64,000 nucleotides of DNA from JAAFHB01 sp942493325 (GCA_942493325.1 OW818689.1:5642001-5706000); one strand, 5' to 3'. Positions 42,146 through 49,961 are shown, counted from the stretch's first letter. The notes: generated by a model not told the origin, from the sequence alone. A program made the numbers and translations.

Positions 42146-42595
42146 ATGATGACGGAATTTGAACCTAAAATAGTAGCTTTTGTATGTAACTGGTGCACCT
42201 ACACAGGAGCCGACCTGACAGGAACCAGCCGGATACCTTATGATTTTCATGTGAAGATCATTCGTTTTCCGTGCACCGGGCGAATCGATTTTATGCTGCT
42301 CCTTAAAGCTTTTGGTGAAGGGGCTGACGGAATCATCGTATCCGGATGCCATCCCAACGATTGTCATTATACATCCGGGAACTTTCATGCCCGCCGGCGC
42401 TGGATTATCTTCCGTGGTTTGCTTGACTTGCTGGGAATAGATATCCGCAGAATTTGTTTTTCATGGGTATCGGCGGCAGAAGGAGGCAAATGGGCTGATG
42501 TTGTAAATTCAACGGTGAAGACCATCAACGAACTGGGGCCATATACTGATTACAGGAAGATAGCCGGTTACCTTGAAAAGGAGACAAACGTATGA
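42146..42595 (+). CDS. flxD: MvhD/FlxD-like iron-sulfur electron-transfer subunit
   Basis: A 149-residue MvhD-family protein (methyl-viologen-reducing hydrogenase delta subunit). It has FVCNWCTYTGADLTGTSR at ~11-28, FPCTGRID at ~46-53, and VSGCHPNDCHYTSGN at ~70-84: the four to five cysteines that bind a [2Fe-2S] cluster. It links HdrA to the electron input module. Here the partner is the flxCBA NAD(P)H dehydrogenase module, not a hydrogenase. Two consecutive ATGs open the gene. Its stop overlaps flxC by 4 bp. Confidence 0.93.
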   Translation: MMTEFEPKIVAFVCNWCTYTGADLTGTSRIPYDFHVKIIRFPCTGRIDFMLLLKAFGEGADGIIVSGCHPNDCHYTSGNFHARRRWIIFRGLLDLLGIDIRRICFSWVSAAEGGKWADVVNSTVKTINELGPYTDYRKIAGYLEKETNV

Positions 42596-43392
42596 ACCAA
42601 CTGGTCATAAGGGCAAAGGAATTGCTAAAACAAGGAACCGTTCAGGTGGTGATCGGTTATGGGAAAGGTTCAGCCGACCGAACCCGGGCAATTTTTGTGA
42701 CCCACCCCGAAGATTGCGAAAAACTGATCTTCGGCACCCGCTGTATTCAGAATCTTGCTGTTTACCTGACCAGGTCCGAAATCAAAAAATTGGGTAAACC
42801 TGCCATTGTTGCACCGATTCCCGTGCTGAGAAGCATTATTCAGCTTGCGTCCGAAAATCAACTCAACGAAAATGACCTTCATATATTAGGTGTTACTCCT
42901 GAAAGTAAACTGATGGAGTTTGAGACCTTCCTGGGAGTTGAGACCTTTCTCGCCAATCACCGGATCGTAATTGAAGATAAATATCTGAAGATAATTGAGC
43001 AGATCAGAGCTATGCCAGTCGGCGAACGGTTTGCATATTGGATCAAAGAATTGGAACCCTGCTTCAAATGTTATGCCTGCCGGAGTGCATGCGTGCTTTG
43101 TTACTGCGCCCGTTGTACGGTTGAGAATAACCAGCCCCAGTGGATCCCGGTCGCCTCTCACGCGATTGGAAACCTGGAGTGGCATATTATGAGGGCAATG
43201 CATATGGCAGGCAGATGTACCGACTGTGAAGCTTGTTCCAATGCCTGCCCGATGGGTATTCCGATTCACCTGTTAACCAAAAGTATGATACTGGATGTAA
43301 CGGAAAATTTCGGTGCCTATATACCTACACTTAAAAAGGCGAATACCCTTTCGGTTTTTAACCCGAATGATCGTGAAACTTTTATCAGTTAG
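42592..43392 (+). CDS. flxC: FlxC-like 4Fe-4S protein
   Basis: A 266-residue protein. The N-terminal ~140 residues form a flavoprotein/FrhB-like alpha/beta region (VVIGYGKGSADRTRAIFVTHPEDCEKL, VAPIPVLRSII). It is followed by a Cys-rich section with CFKCYACRSACVLCYCARC (~164-182) and CTDCEACSNACPMGIP (~212-227), enough for two cubane clusters. This architecture matches FlxC of the FlxABCD-HdrABC complex, shuttling electrons from FlxB to FlxD/HdrA. It starts inside the flxD stop and ends 2 bp before flxB. Confidence 0.85.
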   Translation: MNQLVIRAKELLKQGTVQVVIGYGKGSADRTRAIFVTHPEDCEKLIFGTRCIQNLAVYLTRSEIKKLGKPAIVAPIPVLRSIIQLASENQLNENDLHILGVTPESKLMEFETFLGVETFLANHRIVIEDKYLKIIEQIRAMPVGERFAYWIKELEPCFKCYACRSACVLCYCARCTVENNQPQWIPVASHAIGNLEWHIMRAMHMAGRCTDCEACSNACPMGIPIHLLTKSMILDVTENFGAYIPTLKKANTLSVFNPNDRETFIS

Positions 43393-43394
43393 CC

Positions 43395-44423
43395 ATGCAG
43401 ACAGAATATTATCTGGTCAGAAAGTCCTCTCTCGGAAAATTATTTAATCAACTAAATAAGAGCGGGAAAACTATTTATGGACCACGGGCTAACGGAAAAG
43501 TGACGCTTTTTGAGAGGATCCGTAACTTTGAGGATATGACAGAGGATTATATTGTAACGGCAAATTCAGCAAAGTCGCTCGTTTTTCCGCGTACCGAAAC
43601 CCTGTTTTCCTATAAAAAATCGAAAGAAAAAACGGAAATCACCGATGCGGCAGCCGATACTTTTCCTGAAGTAGTCCTGTGGGGAACCCGGCCCTGTGAT
43701 GCGGAGGCATTTATTCCTTTGAATAATGTTTTTAATGATGATCCACAGGATATTATCTTCGCCAGACGCGGTGAGAAAATTCTTGTATTAAGTTTCAGCT
43801 GCAGCCGAAGCGACGAATATTGTTTTTGCTCATCGGTCAATGGCGGACCGGGCAACACCCGTGGAAGCGATATCTTATTTACAAAATTGTCGGATGGCAA
43901 TTACCTGGCTGAAGTGATTACCGAAAAAGGGCATATGCTGGTAACTGAAAACGTAGGTTTGTTTGAAGAGTATTATGAAGAAAGCAAGGAGCAGAACCTT
44001 GCCAGTTTAACGATCCGCTTTAATCCCGAAGAGATCAGGGCAAAGTTGGAATATCTTTTCGAAAATCCGGTCTGGGACGAACAATCACGGGCATGCCTGG
44101 GATGCGGTGCGTGTACTTATGTTTGTCCGGTTTGCAGCTGTTTCGATATACAGGATGAGGCGCATGGCAACCGGGGAATCCGTCTCAGGTGCTGGGACTC
44201 GTGTGGATTTGGTTTGTTCACTTTGCATACATCGGGGCATAACCCGCGCGCTACCCAGGGTGCCCGCTGGAGACAACGAATTATGCACAAGTTTTTATAT
44301 CTGCCTGGCAAGTCAAAAATCACCGGCTGTGTCGGGTGCGGACGATGTTCAAGAGCCTGTCCGGCTGACATCAATATCCTGGATACACTAACCCGTATAC
44401 AAAAAGAGCATCAAAATGGATAA
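43395..44423 (+). CDS. flxB: FlxB-like 4Fe-4S protein (sulfhydrogenase beta / AsrA-like)
   Basis: A 342-residue protein. It has ~200 residues of a novel-looking alpha/beta domain containing GTRPCDAEAFIPL and SFSCSRSDEYCFCSS (possible additional cluster ligands). Two ferredoxin-type motifs follow: CLGCGACTYVCPVCSC (~235-250) and CVGCGRCSRACPADINI (~313-329). It resembles hydrogenase/sulfur-reductase beta subunits and AsrA. In the Flx module it takes electrons from FlxA. It overlaps flxA by 8 bp. Confidence 0.88.
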   Translation: MQTEYYLVRKSSLGKLFNQLNKSGKTIYGPRANGKVTLFERIRNFEDMTEDYIVTANSAKSLVFPRTETLFSYKKSKEKTEITDAAADTFPEVVLWGTRPCDAEAFIPLNNVFNDDPQDIIFARRGEKILVLSFSCSRSDEYCFCSSVNGGPGNTRGSDILFTKLSDGNYLAEVITEKGHMLVTENVGLFEEYYEESKEQNLASLTIRFNPEEIRAKLEYLFENPVWDEQSRACLGCGACTYVCPVCSCFDIQDEAHGNRGIRLRCWDSCGFGLFTLHTSGHNPRATQGARWRQRIMHKFLYLPGKSKITGCVGCGRCSRACPADINILDTLTRIQKEHQNG

Positions 44424-45255
44424 TGCTAATAGTTACATTCCTTACCTGCTGAGCATCGAAAAAATTGTCCGGGAAGCGCCCGGGGTAAAAACTTTTCGGT
44501 TGAAATTTGAAAACGGCGGGGATGCGGAATCTTTCAGCTTTAAGGCCGGGCAGTTTGGTGAATTCTCCATGATGGGTGTTGGTGAGTCGCCTTTTTGTAT
44601 TGCATCGTCACCCACCCGGAAGGGGTATATTGAATGCACTTTCAGGCAGGAAGGTAAGGTGACTACTGCATTAACTTCAGCAGAAGAGGGTGATTTAATT
44701 GGATTTCGCGGACCTTACGGCAATAATTTCCCGATCGGCGATTGGAAAGGGAAGAACCTGCTGTTTATAGCCGGAGGTATTGCGCTTGCCCCGATGCGAT
44801 GCCTGATATGGAATGCCCTTGATCTGCGGGAAGATTTTGGTGATATTACAATTGTGTATGGCGCCCGGACTGCGGATGACCTTATTTATAAAAATGACCT
44901 CCGGGAGTGGGCAAGCCGTCATGATATCAGGCAGATAATGACTGTTGATCCGGGAGGCGAAACTCCCGGATGGAGAGGTGAAGTGGGCCTTGTTCCTCAC
45001 ATTCTCGAAAAGGCAGTTCCATCAGCAGAAAATGCAGTTGCCATTGTTTGCGGACCACCTGTGATGATCAAATTTGTTTTCCCGGTGCTCGAAAAGCTGG
45101 GTTTTGCAGGTAAGAATATCTTCACAACTCTCGAAAACCGTATGAAATGCGGATTTGGGAAATGTGGAAGGTGTAATGTGGGAGATGTGTATGTGTGCAA
45201 AGACGGACCTGTATTCAGCTACGAACAACTAAAATTACTTCCTGCTGAATATTAA
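44416..45255 (+). CDS. flxA: FlxA-like NAD(P)H:acceptor oxidoreductase (FAD, 2Fe-2S)
   Basis: A 279-residue member of the ferredoxin-NADP reductase/DHOD-B family. The FAD domain (KAGQFGEFSMMGVGESPFCIASSPT, RGPYGNNFP) is followed by the NAD(P) domain (LLFIAGGIALAPMRCLI, then CGPPVMIKFV). A C-terminal Cys motif MKCGFGKCGRCNVGDVYVC (~242-260) binds [2Fe-2S]. It is the NAD(P)H-oxidising entry point of FlxABCD-HdrABC. Last gene of the operon; no strong terminator is seen, though tatA 132 bp downstream has its own -7 candidate. Confidence 0.9.
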   Translation: MDNANSYIPYLLSIEKIVREAPGVKTFRLKFENGGDAESFSFKAGQFGEFSMMGVGESPFCIASSPTRKGYIECTFRQEGKVTTALTSAEEGDLIGFRGPYGNNFPIGDWKGKNLLFIAGGIALAPMRCLIWNALDLREDFGDITIVYGARTADDLIYKNDLREWASRHDIRQIMTVDPGGETPGWRGEVGLVPHILEKAVPSAENAVAIVCGPPVMIKFVFPVLEKLGFAGKNIFTTLENRMKCGFGKCGRCNVGDVYVCKDGPVFSYEQLKLLPAEY

Positions 45256-45387
45256 TCGTTTTATTGTACTTAATTGTATTAAAATTTTCACGCTAATAAC
45301 ACTTTCGCTGTCTCCTCCAATAAAATCGTTGATCCAAAAAGGGGATTCATAGTTCAAAATTGTATCTTTGTCAAAAAGTAAATCTAC

Positions 45388-45657
45388 ATGGAACATATAG
45401 TACTCTTTATCAGCGGCGGCGAGTTAATAGTAGTTGTTTTTTTCGCGTTGCTTTTTTTTGGTGCTGATGCCATACCGGGCCTGGCGCGAACAATTGGAAA
45501 GGGGATGCGTGAGTTCAATAAAGCTACTGCTGATCTTAAAAGTGAATTTGAAAACCATACATCGGATATTAAACAGGATTTTAACAAGTTGACCGATAAT
45601 CTTGAAAAGGGTGGTACTGATGTTAAACGGAAAATTGAGGAAGAACTCAAGGAGTAG
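45388..45657 (+). CDS. tatA: Twin-arginine translocase subunit TatA/TatE
   Basis: An 89-residue TatA-like protein with one N-terminal membrane helix (GGELIVVVFFALLFFGADAIPGLA). The conserved FG precedes the amphipathic helix (RTIGKGMREFNKATADLKSEF), and a charged tail follows. It forms the pore component of Tat export of folded, often cofactor-containing proteins. tatC is not in the window. A TATCTTTG -7 candidate lies at 45363-45370. lolD follows after 15 bp, suggesting co-transcription. Confidence 0.9.
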   Translation: MEHIVLFISGGELIVVVFFALLFFGADAIPGLARTIGKGMREFNKATADLKSEFENHTSDIKQDFNKLTDNLEKGGTDVKRKIEEELKE

Positions 45658-45672
45658 TTTAAAATTGAATTA

Positions 45673-46326
45673 ATGCTTAAAGCCGAGTTACTTGTTAAAT
45701 CGTTTGGCGATCTCCAGGTCTTAAAGGGGATCTCACTTCACGTAAATAAAGGTGAAATTGTCTCGATTGTCGGCGCCAGCGGGGCCGGGAAGACAACTTT
45801 ACTCCAGATATTGGGAACACTTGGAAAACCTGACACAGGGAAAGTCTGGATTAATAATAAGAACGTTTTTGCCTATGACGAAACGGATCTCTCACGCTTC
45901 CGTAATAAAGAGATTGGTTTTGTCTTTCAGTTTCACCATTTACTGCCGGAATTTACTGCATTCGAAAATGTTTGTATACCCGGGTACATTGCCCGGCGAA
46001 GCCGGAAAGAGGTGGAATCCCGGGCAAAAGAATTGCTCCATATTCTTGAACTGTCCGATCGTCTTGACCATAAGCCATCTCAGCTTTCAGGCGGTGAAAA
46101 ACAAAGGGTTGCAGTTGCCAGAGCATTAATTAATAATCCTGCCATAATCCTCGCCGATGAACCTTCCGGTAATCTTGATTCCCATAACCAGGAAGAGTTG
46201 TACCGGCTCTTTTTTGACCTTCGTGAAAAATTCGGACAGACCTTTATCATCGTTACCCATGATGAACATTTCGCAGGTATGTCAGACCGGATGATCCACA
46301 TCAGGGATGGTGTGGTTGAAACCTAA
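45673..46326 (+). CDS. lolD: Lipoprotein-releasing / LolD-MacB type ABC transporter ATP-binding protein
   Basis: A 217-residue ATPase. Walker A is GASGAGKTTL (~34-43), the Q-loop region is IGFVFQFHHLLPEF, the signature is LSGGEKQRVAVARAL (~137-151), Walker B is ILADEPSGNLD, and the switch His sits in IIVTHDE. It belongs to the LolD/MacB ATPase group that powers lipoprotein release or MacB-like export through FtsX-fold permeases. No permease adjoins it; the MacB-type permease at 9.6 kb is a possible partner but far away. Confidence 0.9.
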   Translation: MLKAELLVKSFGDLQVLKGISLHVNKGEIVSIVGASGAGKTTLLQILGTLGKPDTGKVWINNKNVFAYDETDLSRFRNKEIGFVFQFHHLLPEFTAFENVCIPGYIARRSRKEVESRAKELLHILELSDRLDHKPSQLSGGEKQRVAVARALINNPAIILADEPSGNLDSHNQEELYRLFFDLREKFGQTFIIVTHDEHFAGMSDRMIHIRDGVVET

Positions 46327-46494
46327 GGTGTTGACCTTTCATCCGTAAATCACTTGATTTTAATGTTTTCCGCTTAAGAATTTTGATCAAAAGGTTTTCA
46401 TCCTGCACCTGGTCCGGCACATCAGGAAGCCGGAATCATGTGACTAAGAAAGAATTAAGTTGCTGCAAGTTGTAATGAAGATATGAGTTCTCAA

Positions 46495-46502
46495 TATATT
46501 TC
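46495..46502 (+). promoter_or_regulatory. Candidate -7 element of the NifU-like/GGGtGRT operon
   Basis: TATATTTC, one mismatch to TAnnTTTG, with a TTG 22 bp upstream (46470-46472). It is 19 bp before the ATG at 46522. Confidence 0.4.
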
Positions 46503-46521
46503 AAATTAAAAAACAGACAGT

Positions 46522-47214
46522 ATGAGTTTTACACATGAAGTTGAAGGTATGATTTGCGTGGCACAAGGCGCTAATCATGGTTCGGCTCCGATTCCTGAAG
46601 AAGGGCGTTGGGTTAAAGCCAAAGAAGTAAAAGACATTTCGGGCTTAACTCACGGAGTTGGTTGGTGTGCACCACAGCAGGGAGCTTGCAAGCTTACCCT
46701 GAATGTAAAAGAAGGAATTATCCAGGAAGCGCTGATCGAAACGATCGGTTGCACCGGCATGACCCACTCAGCGGCTATGGCTTCTGAGATCTTACCTGGA
46801 AAAACCATCCTTGAGGCATTGAACACCGACCTCGTTTGCGATGCAATCAATACTGCAATGCGCGAACTCTTTCTCCAGATCGTTTATGGACGTACGCAAA
46901 CGGCTTTCTCCGAAGGCGGTCTGCCAATCGGCGCTGGTCTCGAAGACCTTGGCAAAGGACTACGTGGTGTAACCGGAACCCTTTACGGAACAGTTGCAAA
47001 AGGTCCGCGTTACCTCGAAATGGCCGAAGGTTATATTACCAAAATCGGCCTCGATGCAGGCAACGAAATCATCGGCTATGAGTTTATCAGCCTTGGCCGT
47101 ATGATGGATATGATCAAAACCGGTATGGACGCCAACGAAGCAGTCATAAAAGCTTCAGGCAAATATGGTCGTATCGACGAAGCAGTAAAAGTAATTGACC
47201 CACGTAAAGAATAG
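46522..47214 (+). CDS. Iron-sulfur cluster assembly scaffold (NifU N-terminal)-like protein
   Basis: A 230-residue protein. The central part (~45-120) resembles the IscU/NifU scaffold fold with Cys in GWCAPQQGACKL, IGCTGMTHSAAMASEI and DLVCDAI, the spacing expected for cluster ligands. The flanks are specific to this subgroup. It always appears next to a GGGtGRT-type protein, as here (12-bp gap to the next gene), so the two probably act together. The role is uncharacterised; an Fe-S or metal-related function is inferred from the NifU-like core. Confidence 0.75.
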   Translation: MSFTHEVEGMICVAQGANHGSAPIPEEGRWVKAKEVKDISGLTHGVGWCAPQQGACKLTLNVKEGIIQEALIETIGCTGMTHSAAMASEILPGKTILEALNTDLVCDAINTAMRELFLQIVYGRTQTAFSEGGLPIGAGLEDLGKGLRGVTGTLYGTVAKGPRYLEMAEGYITKIGLDAGNEIIGYEFISLGRMMDMIKTGMDANEAVIKASGKYGRIDEAVKVIDPRKE

Positions 47215-47225
47215 GAGAAACAGCT

Positions 47226-48218
47226 ATGCCATTATTTGAAAGTTACGACAGAAGGATCAGCAAGATCAATGCCGTGTTGAATTCTTACGGTATCTCTTCG
47301 GTTGAAGAAGCCAGACAAATTTGCGATAACAAAGGTGTGGATGTTTACAACATTGTAAAAAACATTCAACCCATCGCGTTCGAAAACGCCATGTGGGCTT
47401 ATATCGTGGGCGCAGCAATCGCCATCAAAAAAGGACAGACCAACGCTGCCGAAATCGCGGCTACACTTGGCGAAGGTCTCCAGTCATTTTGCATTCCCGG
47501 ATCAGTTGCCGATGACCGCAAGGTTGGCATAGGTCATGGAAACCTCGCGGCAATGTTGCTTCGCGAAGAAACCAAATGTTTCGCATTTCTGGCAGGTCAT
47601 GAATCATTTGCCGCTGCCGAAGGTGCCATTGGTATTGCCAAATCGGCTAACCGTGTGCGAAACGAACCTTTACGGGTTATCCTTAACGGATTGGGAAAAG
47701 ATGCCGCAAAAATTATTGCACGCATTAACGGATTTACTTATGTTCAGACCCAGTTCGATTATTACACGAGCGAATTGAAAGAAGTAGCCCGTATCGCCTA
47801 TTCTGAAGGTGATAAGGCAAAAGTAAATTGCTACGGTGCCGATGATGTGCGTGAAGGTGTGGCTATTCTTCACAGTGAAGGTGTTGATGTTTCGATTACC
47901 GGAAACTCAACCAACCCAACCCGCTTTCAGCACCCTGTTGCCGGTACCTATAAAAAAGAATGTATCGAACAGGGAAAGAAATATTTCTCGGTTGCATCAG
48001 GCGGCGGAACAGGCCGTACCCTGCACCCCGATAATATGGCTGCAGGTCCCGCTTCGTATGGTATGACCGATACAATGGGGCGTATGCATTCCGATGCACA
48101 GTTTGCCGGTTCTTCGTCTGTTCCAGCTCATGTTGAGATGATGGGACTGATCGGAATGGGCAACAATCCAATGGTTGGTGCCACGGTTGCAGTTGCCGTT
48201 GCGCTTTCGCAGGCATAA
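47226..48218 (+). CDS. GGGtGRT family protein
   Basis: A 330-residue cytoplasmic protein with the defining SGGGTGRTLHPDN motif near residue 259. Other Gly-rich conserved runs are DRKVGIGHGNLAAMLLREET (~99-118), FLAGHESFAAAEGAIG (~123-138) and a C-terminal LIGMGNNPMVGATVAVAVALSQA-type tail. The family is named for the motif; no function is established. It forms an operon with a NifU-like scaffold upstream. Its last ~150 bp plus terminator are repeated three more times downstream as truncated copies. Confidence 0.85.
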   Translation: MPLFESYDRRISKINAVLNSYGISSVEEARQICDNKGVDVYNIVKNIQPIAFENAMWAYIVGAAIAIKKGQTNAAEIAATLGEGLQSFCIPGSVADDRKVGIGHGNLAAMLLREETKCFAFLAGHESFAAAEGAIGIAKSANRVRNEPLRVILNGLGKDAAKIIARINGFTYVQTQFDYYTSELKEVARIAYSEGDKAKVNCYGADDVREGVAILHSEGVDVSITGNSTNPTRFQHPVAGTYKKECIEQGKKYFSVASGGGTGRTLHPDNMAAGPASYGMTDTMGRMHSDAQFAGSSSVPAHVEMMGLIGMGNNPMVGATVAVAVALSQA

Positions 48219-48254
48219 ATCAGCTTAAATCAGGCATAAATTTGCCTTAAATAT

Positions 48255-48303
48255 AAAGACACGAATCGACGGGATATAAACCTCGCGAATTCGTGTCTTT
48301 TTT
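48255..48303 (+). terminator. Terminator of the GGGtGRT operon
   Basis: AAAGACACGAAT pairs perfectly with ATTCGTGTCTTT, followed by a run of T. It lies 37 bp after the stop at 48218. Two relatives recur after the duplicated gene tails. Confidence 0.9.
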
Positions 48304-48318
48304 GTTGAAAGTGATAAT

Positions 48319-48485
48319 GGTATGACCGATGGTTGACAATTGGGGGGCGTATGCATTCCTATGCACAGTTTGCCGGTTCTTCGTCTGTTCCCGCTCATGT
48401 TGAGATGATGGGGCTGATCGGAATGGGTAACAATCCGATGGTTGGAGCCACGGTTGCAGTTGCCGTTGCCCTTTCGCAGGCATAA
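48319..48485 (+). pseudogene. Truncated GGGtGRT gene tail, copy 1
   Basis: Starts at GGTATGACCGAT, as does the intact gene at 48060. A different ~15-bp link (GGTTGACAATTGGG) follows. It then continues through the gene's last 46 codons to the TAA. Against the intact tail (48078-48218) I count seven base differences, six of them synonymous and one Asp-to-Tyr. There is no start codon or promoter of its own. Confidence 0.9.
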
Positions 48486-48505
48486 TTTATTTAATAAAAT
48501 TTCAG

Positions 48506-48552
48506 GACACGAATCCGGGGAAATATAATCCCCGAGGTTCGTGTCTTTTTTT
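48506..48552 (+). terminator. Terminator after tail copy 1
   Basis: GACACGAA...TTCGTGTC with an inner CCGGGG/CCCCGAGG pairing, then seven T. It has the same outer stem as the terminator at 48255. Confidence 0.85.
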
Positions 48553-48564
48553 GAAAGTAAGAAT

Positions 48565-48710
48565 GGTATGACCGATGGTTGACAATTTGGGGGCGTAGGC
48601 ATTCCGATGCACAGTTTGCCGGTTCTTCGTCTGTTCCTGCTCATGTTGAGATGATGGGACTGATCGGAAGTGCCACGGTTGCAGTTGCCGTTGCCCTTTC
48701 GCAGGTATAA
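48565..48710 (+). pseudogene. Truncated GGGtGRT gene tail, copy 2
   Basis: Starts again at GGTATGACCGAT plus GGTTGACAATTTGG. It carries a TAG inside the GGGGGCGTAGGCATT segment and a ~21-bp internal deletion (the GGTAACAATCCGATGGTTGGA part). It ends at a TAA 48708-48710. Confidence 0.9.
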
Positions 48711-48730
48711 TTTATTTAATAAAATTTCAG

Positions 48731-48777
48731 GACACGAATCCGGGGAAATATAATCCCCGAGGTTCGTGTCTTTTTTT
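48731..48777 (+). terminator. Terminator after tail copy 2
   Basis: Same sequence as the terminator at 48506-48552 (GACACGAA / TTCGTGTC stem, seven T). Confidence 0.85.
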
Positions 48778-48789
48778 GAAAGTAAGAAT

Positions 48790-48904
48790 GGTATGACCGA
48801 TGGTTGACAATTTGGGGGCGTAGGCATTCCGATGCACAGTTTGCCGGTTCTTCGTCTGTTCCTGCTCATGTTGAAATGTTGGGGCTGATCGGAATGGGTA
48901 ACAA
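48790..48904 (+). pseudogene. Truncated GGGtGRT gene tail, copy 3
   Basis: Third repetition from GGTATGACCGAT. Nearly identical to copy 2 up to ~48870. Similarity stops at GGTAACAA (48904), so the end of the gene and the terminator are missing. Confidence 0.85.
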
Positions 48905-49055
48905 TTTTCTTTAAACCTTATCTTGAAAGGAAACCTACTATATAACAAATTCCGAAGTTAACTTATTTGAGGTTTGACTCCAAAATCCAGAGGAAACTGA
49001 AATAGATTTATCAATAAATATTTGTTACATAAATAAGAATATTGAGGTATAAATA

Positions 49056-49145
49056 CTCCGAAGGAGTTGAATGTTAATGACCCCCAGTGTAGCTTGCGGA
49101 ACTGGGGGGAAATGGGCATAACGCGGAAATAACCCGGAACGGGTT
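49056..49145 (+). repeat. REP-like palindromic element flanking the RAYT gene (direct orientation)
   Basis: CTCCGAAGGAG hairpin (49056-49066), TTGAATGTTAATGA, large hairpin CCCCCAGT...ACTGGGGG (49081-49088 / 49101-49108), then AACCCGGAACGGGTT hairpin (49131-49145). It is adjacent to the 3' end of the transposase and mirrored by 49699-49783. Confidence 0.75.
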
Positions 49146-49155
49146 GAATTATTAT

Positions 49156-49602
49156 TTACAACAAATATTTTTCATCAAATGCAATACCATTATCCTTTAA
49201 TAATCTGATAAACTCTTCCCGGGAACTTTCCTTCTTATGGTGTTCCTGTTGATTCATGACTTATTTTATAATTGTATCCTTATCTCTGATTGACAGGGTA
49301 AAAGCCCCGTAACTTTCAGCCCAATTTGAAAACAATGGATAGATGCCCCTTTCTTTGATCCAAATCGAGCTTGAGACTTTGATATCTTTAACCAGGTCTG
49401 CCAAAGCAATTGATGGGTGAAGGTCGCAGACAATATGAATATGGTCTTCAACACCATTGATTCTGTAAAGTCGGCATTTTTTGTTTTTAATCACTCCCCA
49501 TATATATTTGAACAGCTCCTCATTCCCCGAGTTATGTAAAACTTTTTCACTGTTCCGGATATGAAAAGTAAGGTGATAAAGGATTTGACGATAGCTGGAC
49601 AT
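49156..49602 (-). pseudogene. REP-associated tyrosine transposase (IS200/IS605-like Y1), interrupted by an in-frame stop
   Basis: The first frame (49602 to 49261) encodes 113 residues of a Y1 HUH transposase: YRQILYHLTFHIRNSEK at the N-terminus, HUH motif DHIHIVCDLHP, and NWAESYGAFTLS. It ends IIK-TAA (stop at 49261-49263). The same frame resumes VMNQQEHHKKESSREEF (49260 on) and ends FDEKYLL at 49156, the normal C-terminus of this family. In relatives that helix reads (K/R)Y(I/V)xNQxxHH, where the Tyr is the DNA-cleaving nucleophile. The stop therefore sits exactly at the expected catalytic Tyr; TAA is one base from TAT or TAC. Flanked by inverted REP-like elements. Confidence 0.88.
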
Positions 49603-49961
49603 GATATAAGATTTATTAATAAATAATTTAATAAACTGAAAGTTACAAAATATCCAGCAATAATTTTAAGGTGGTGTTCGTTGAAAAACATTTAATTCAA
49701 CCCGTTTCGGGTTGCGGGTCAGTAGTCGTGCGAAAGCCCCCAATAAAAATTGGGGGTCATTAATATTTATCCACCTTCGGTGGAATTATTCCGACATCAA
49801 AGCAGATTGTACAGGAAGGTATGATAGATTTTGAACAATGGCTGGAAGTAAGAGAAAGAAAGTAGTATTGAGAATCTTTCATTCCAGTCAATGCACTCGT
49901 CAAAATATGGCGAACATTAAGAAGATTAAAACTAATTAACAGTTTATTTTTAAGAAGATTT
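49603..49961. other. 359-bp gap: REP element and apparently dead sequence
   Basis: Besides the REP element at 49699-49783 it holds a plus-strand fragment encoding MIDFEQWLEVRERK and a stop (to 49866). That could be the tail of a broken gene, but the family is not recognisable. Confidence 0.4.
49699..49783 (-). repeat. REP-like palindromic element flanking the RAYT gene (inverted orientation)
   Basis: Mirror of 49056-49145: AACCCGTTTCGGGTT (49699-49713), CCCCCAAT...ATTGGGGG (49737-49744 / 49749-49756), TCATTAATATTTA, CCACCTTCGGTGG (49771-49783). Confidence 0.75.

Noticed and set aside
48255..48777. The three GACACGAA/TTCGTGTC hairpins as CRISPR-like or riboswitch elements
   Set aside because: Each is a simple stem followed by a T-run after a stop codon, i.e. 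an intrinsic terminator.
48225..48869. A 214-codon minus-strand frame with internal protein repeats across the GGGtGRT tail array
   Set aside because: It is the antisense of the duplicated gene tails and terminators; the apparent repeats are DNA-level and the composition is not protein-like.
49803..49866. Plus-strand fragment encoding MIDFEQWLEVRERK and a stop
   Set aside because: Could be the tail of a lost gene, but it is too short and unrecognised to assign.
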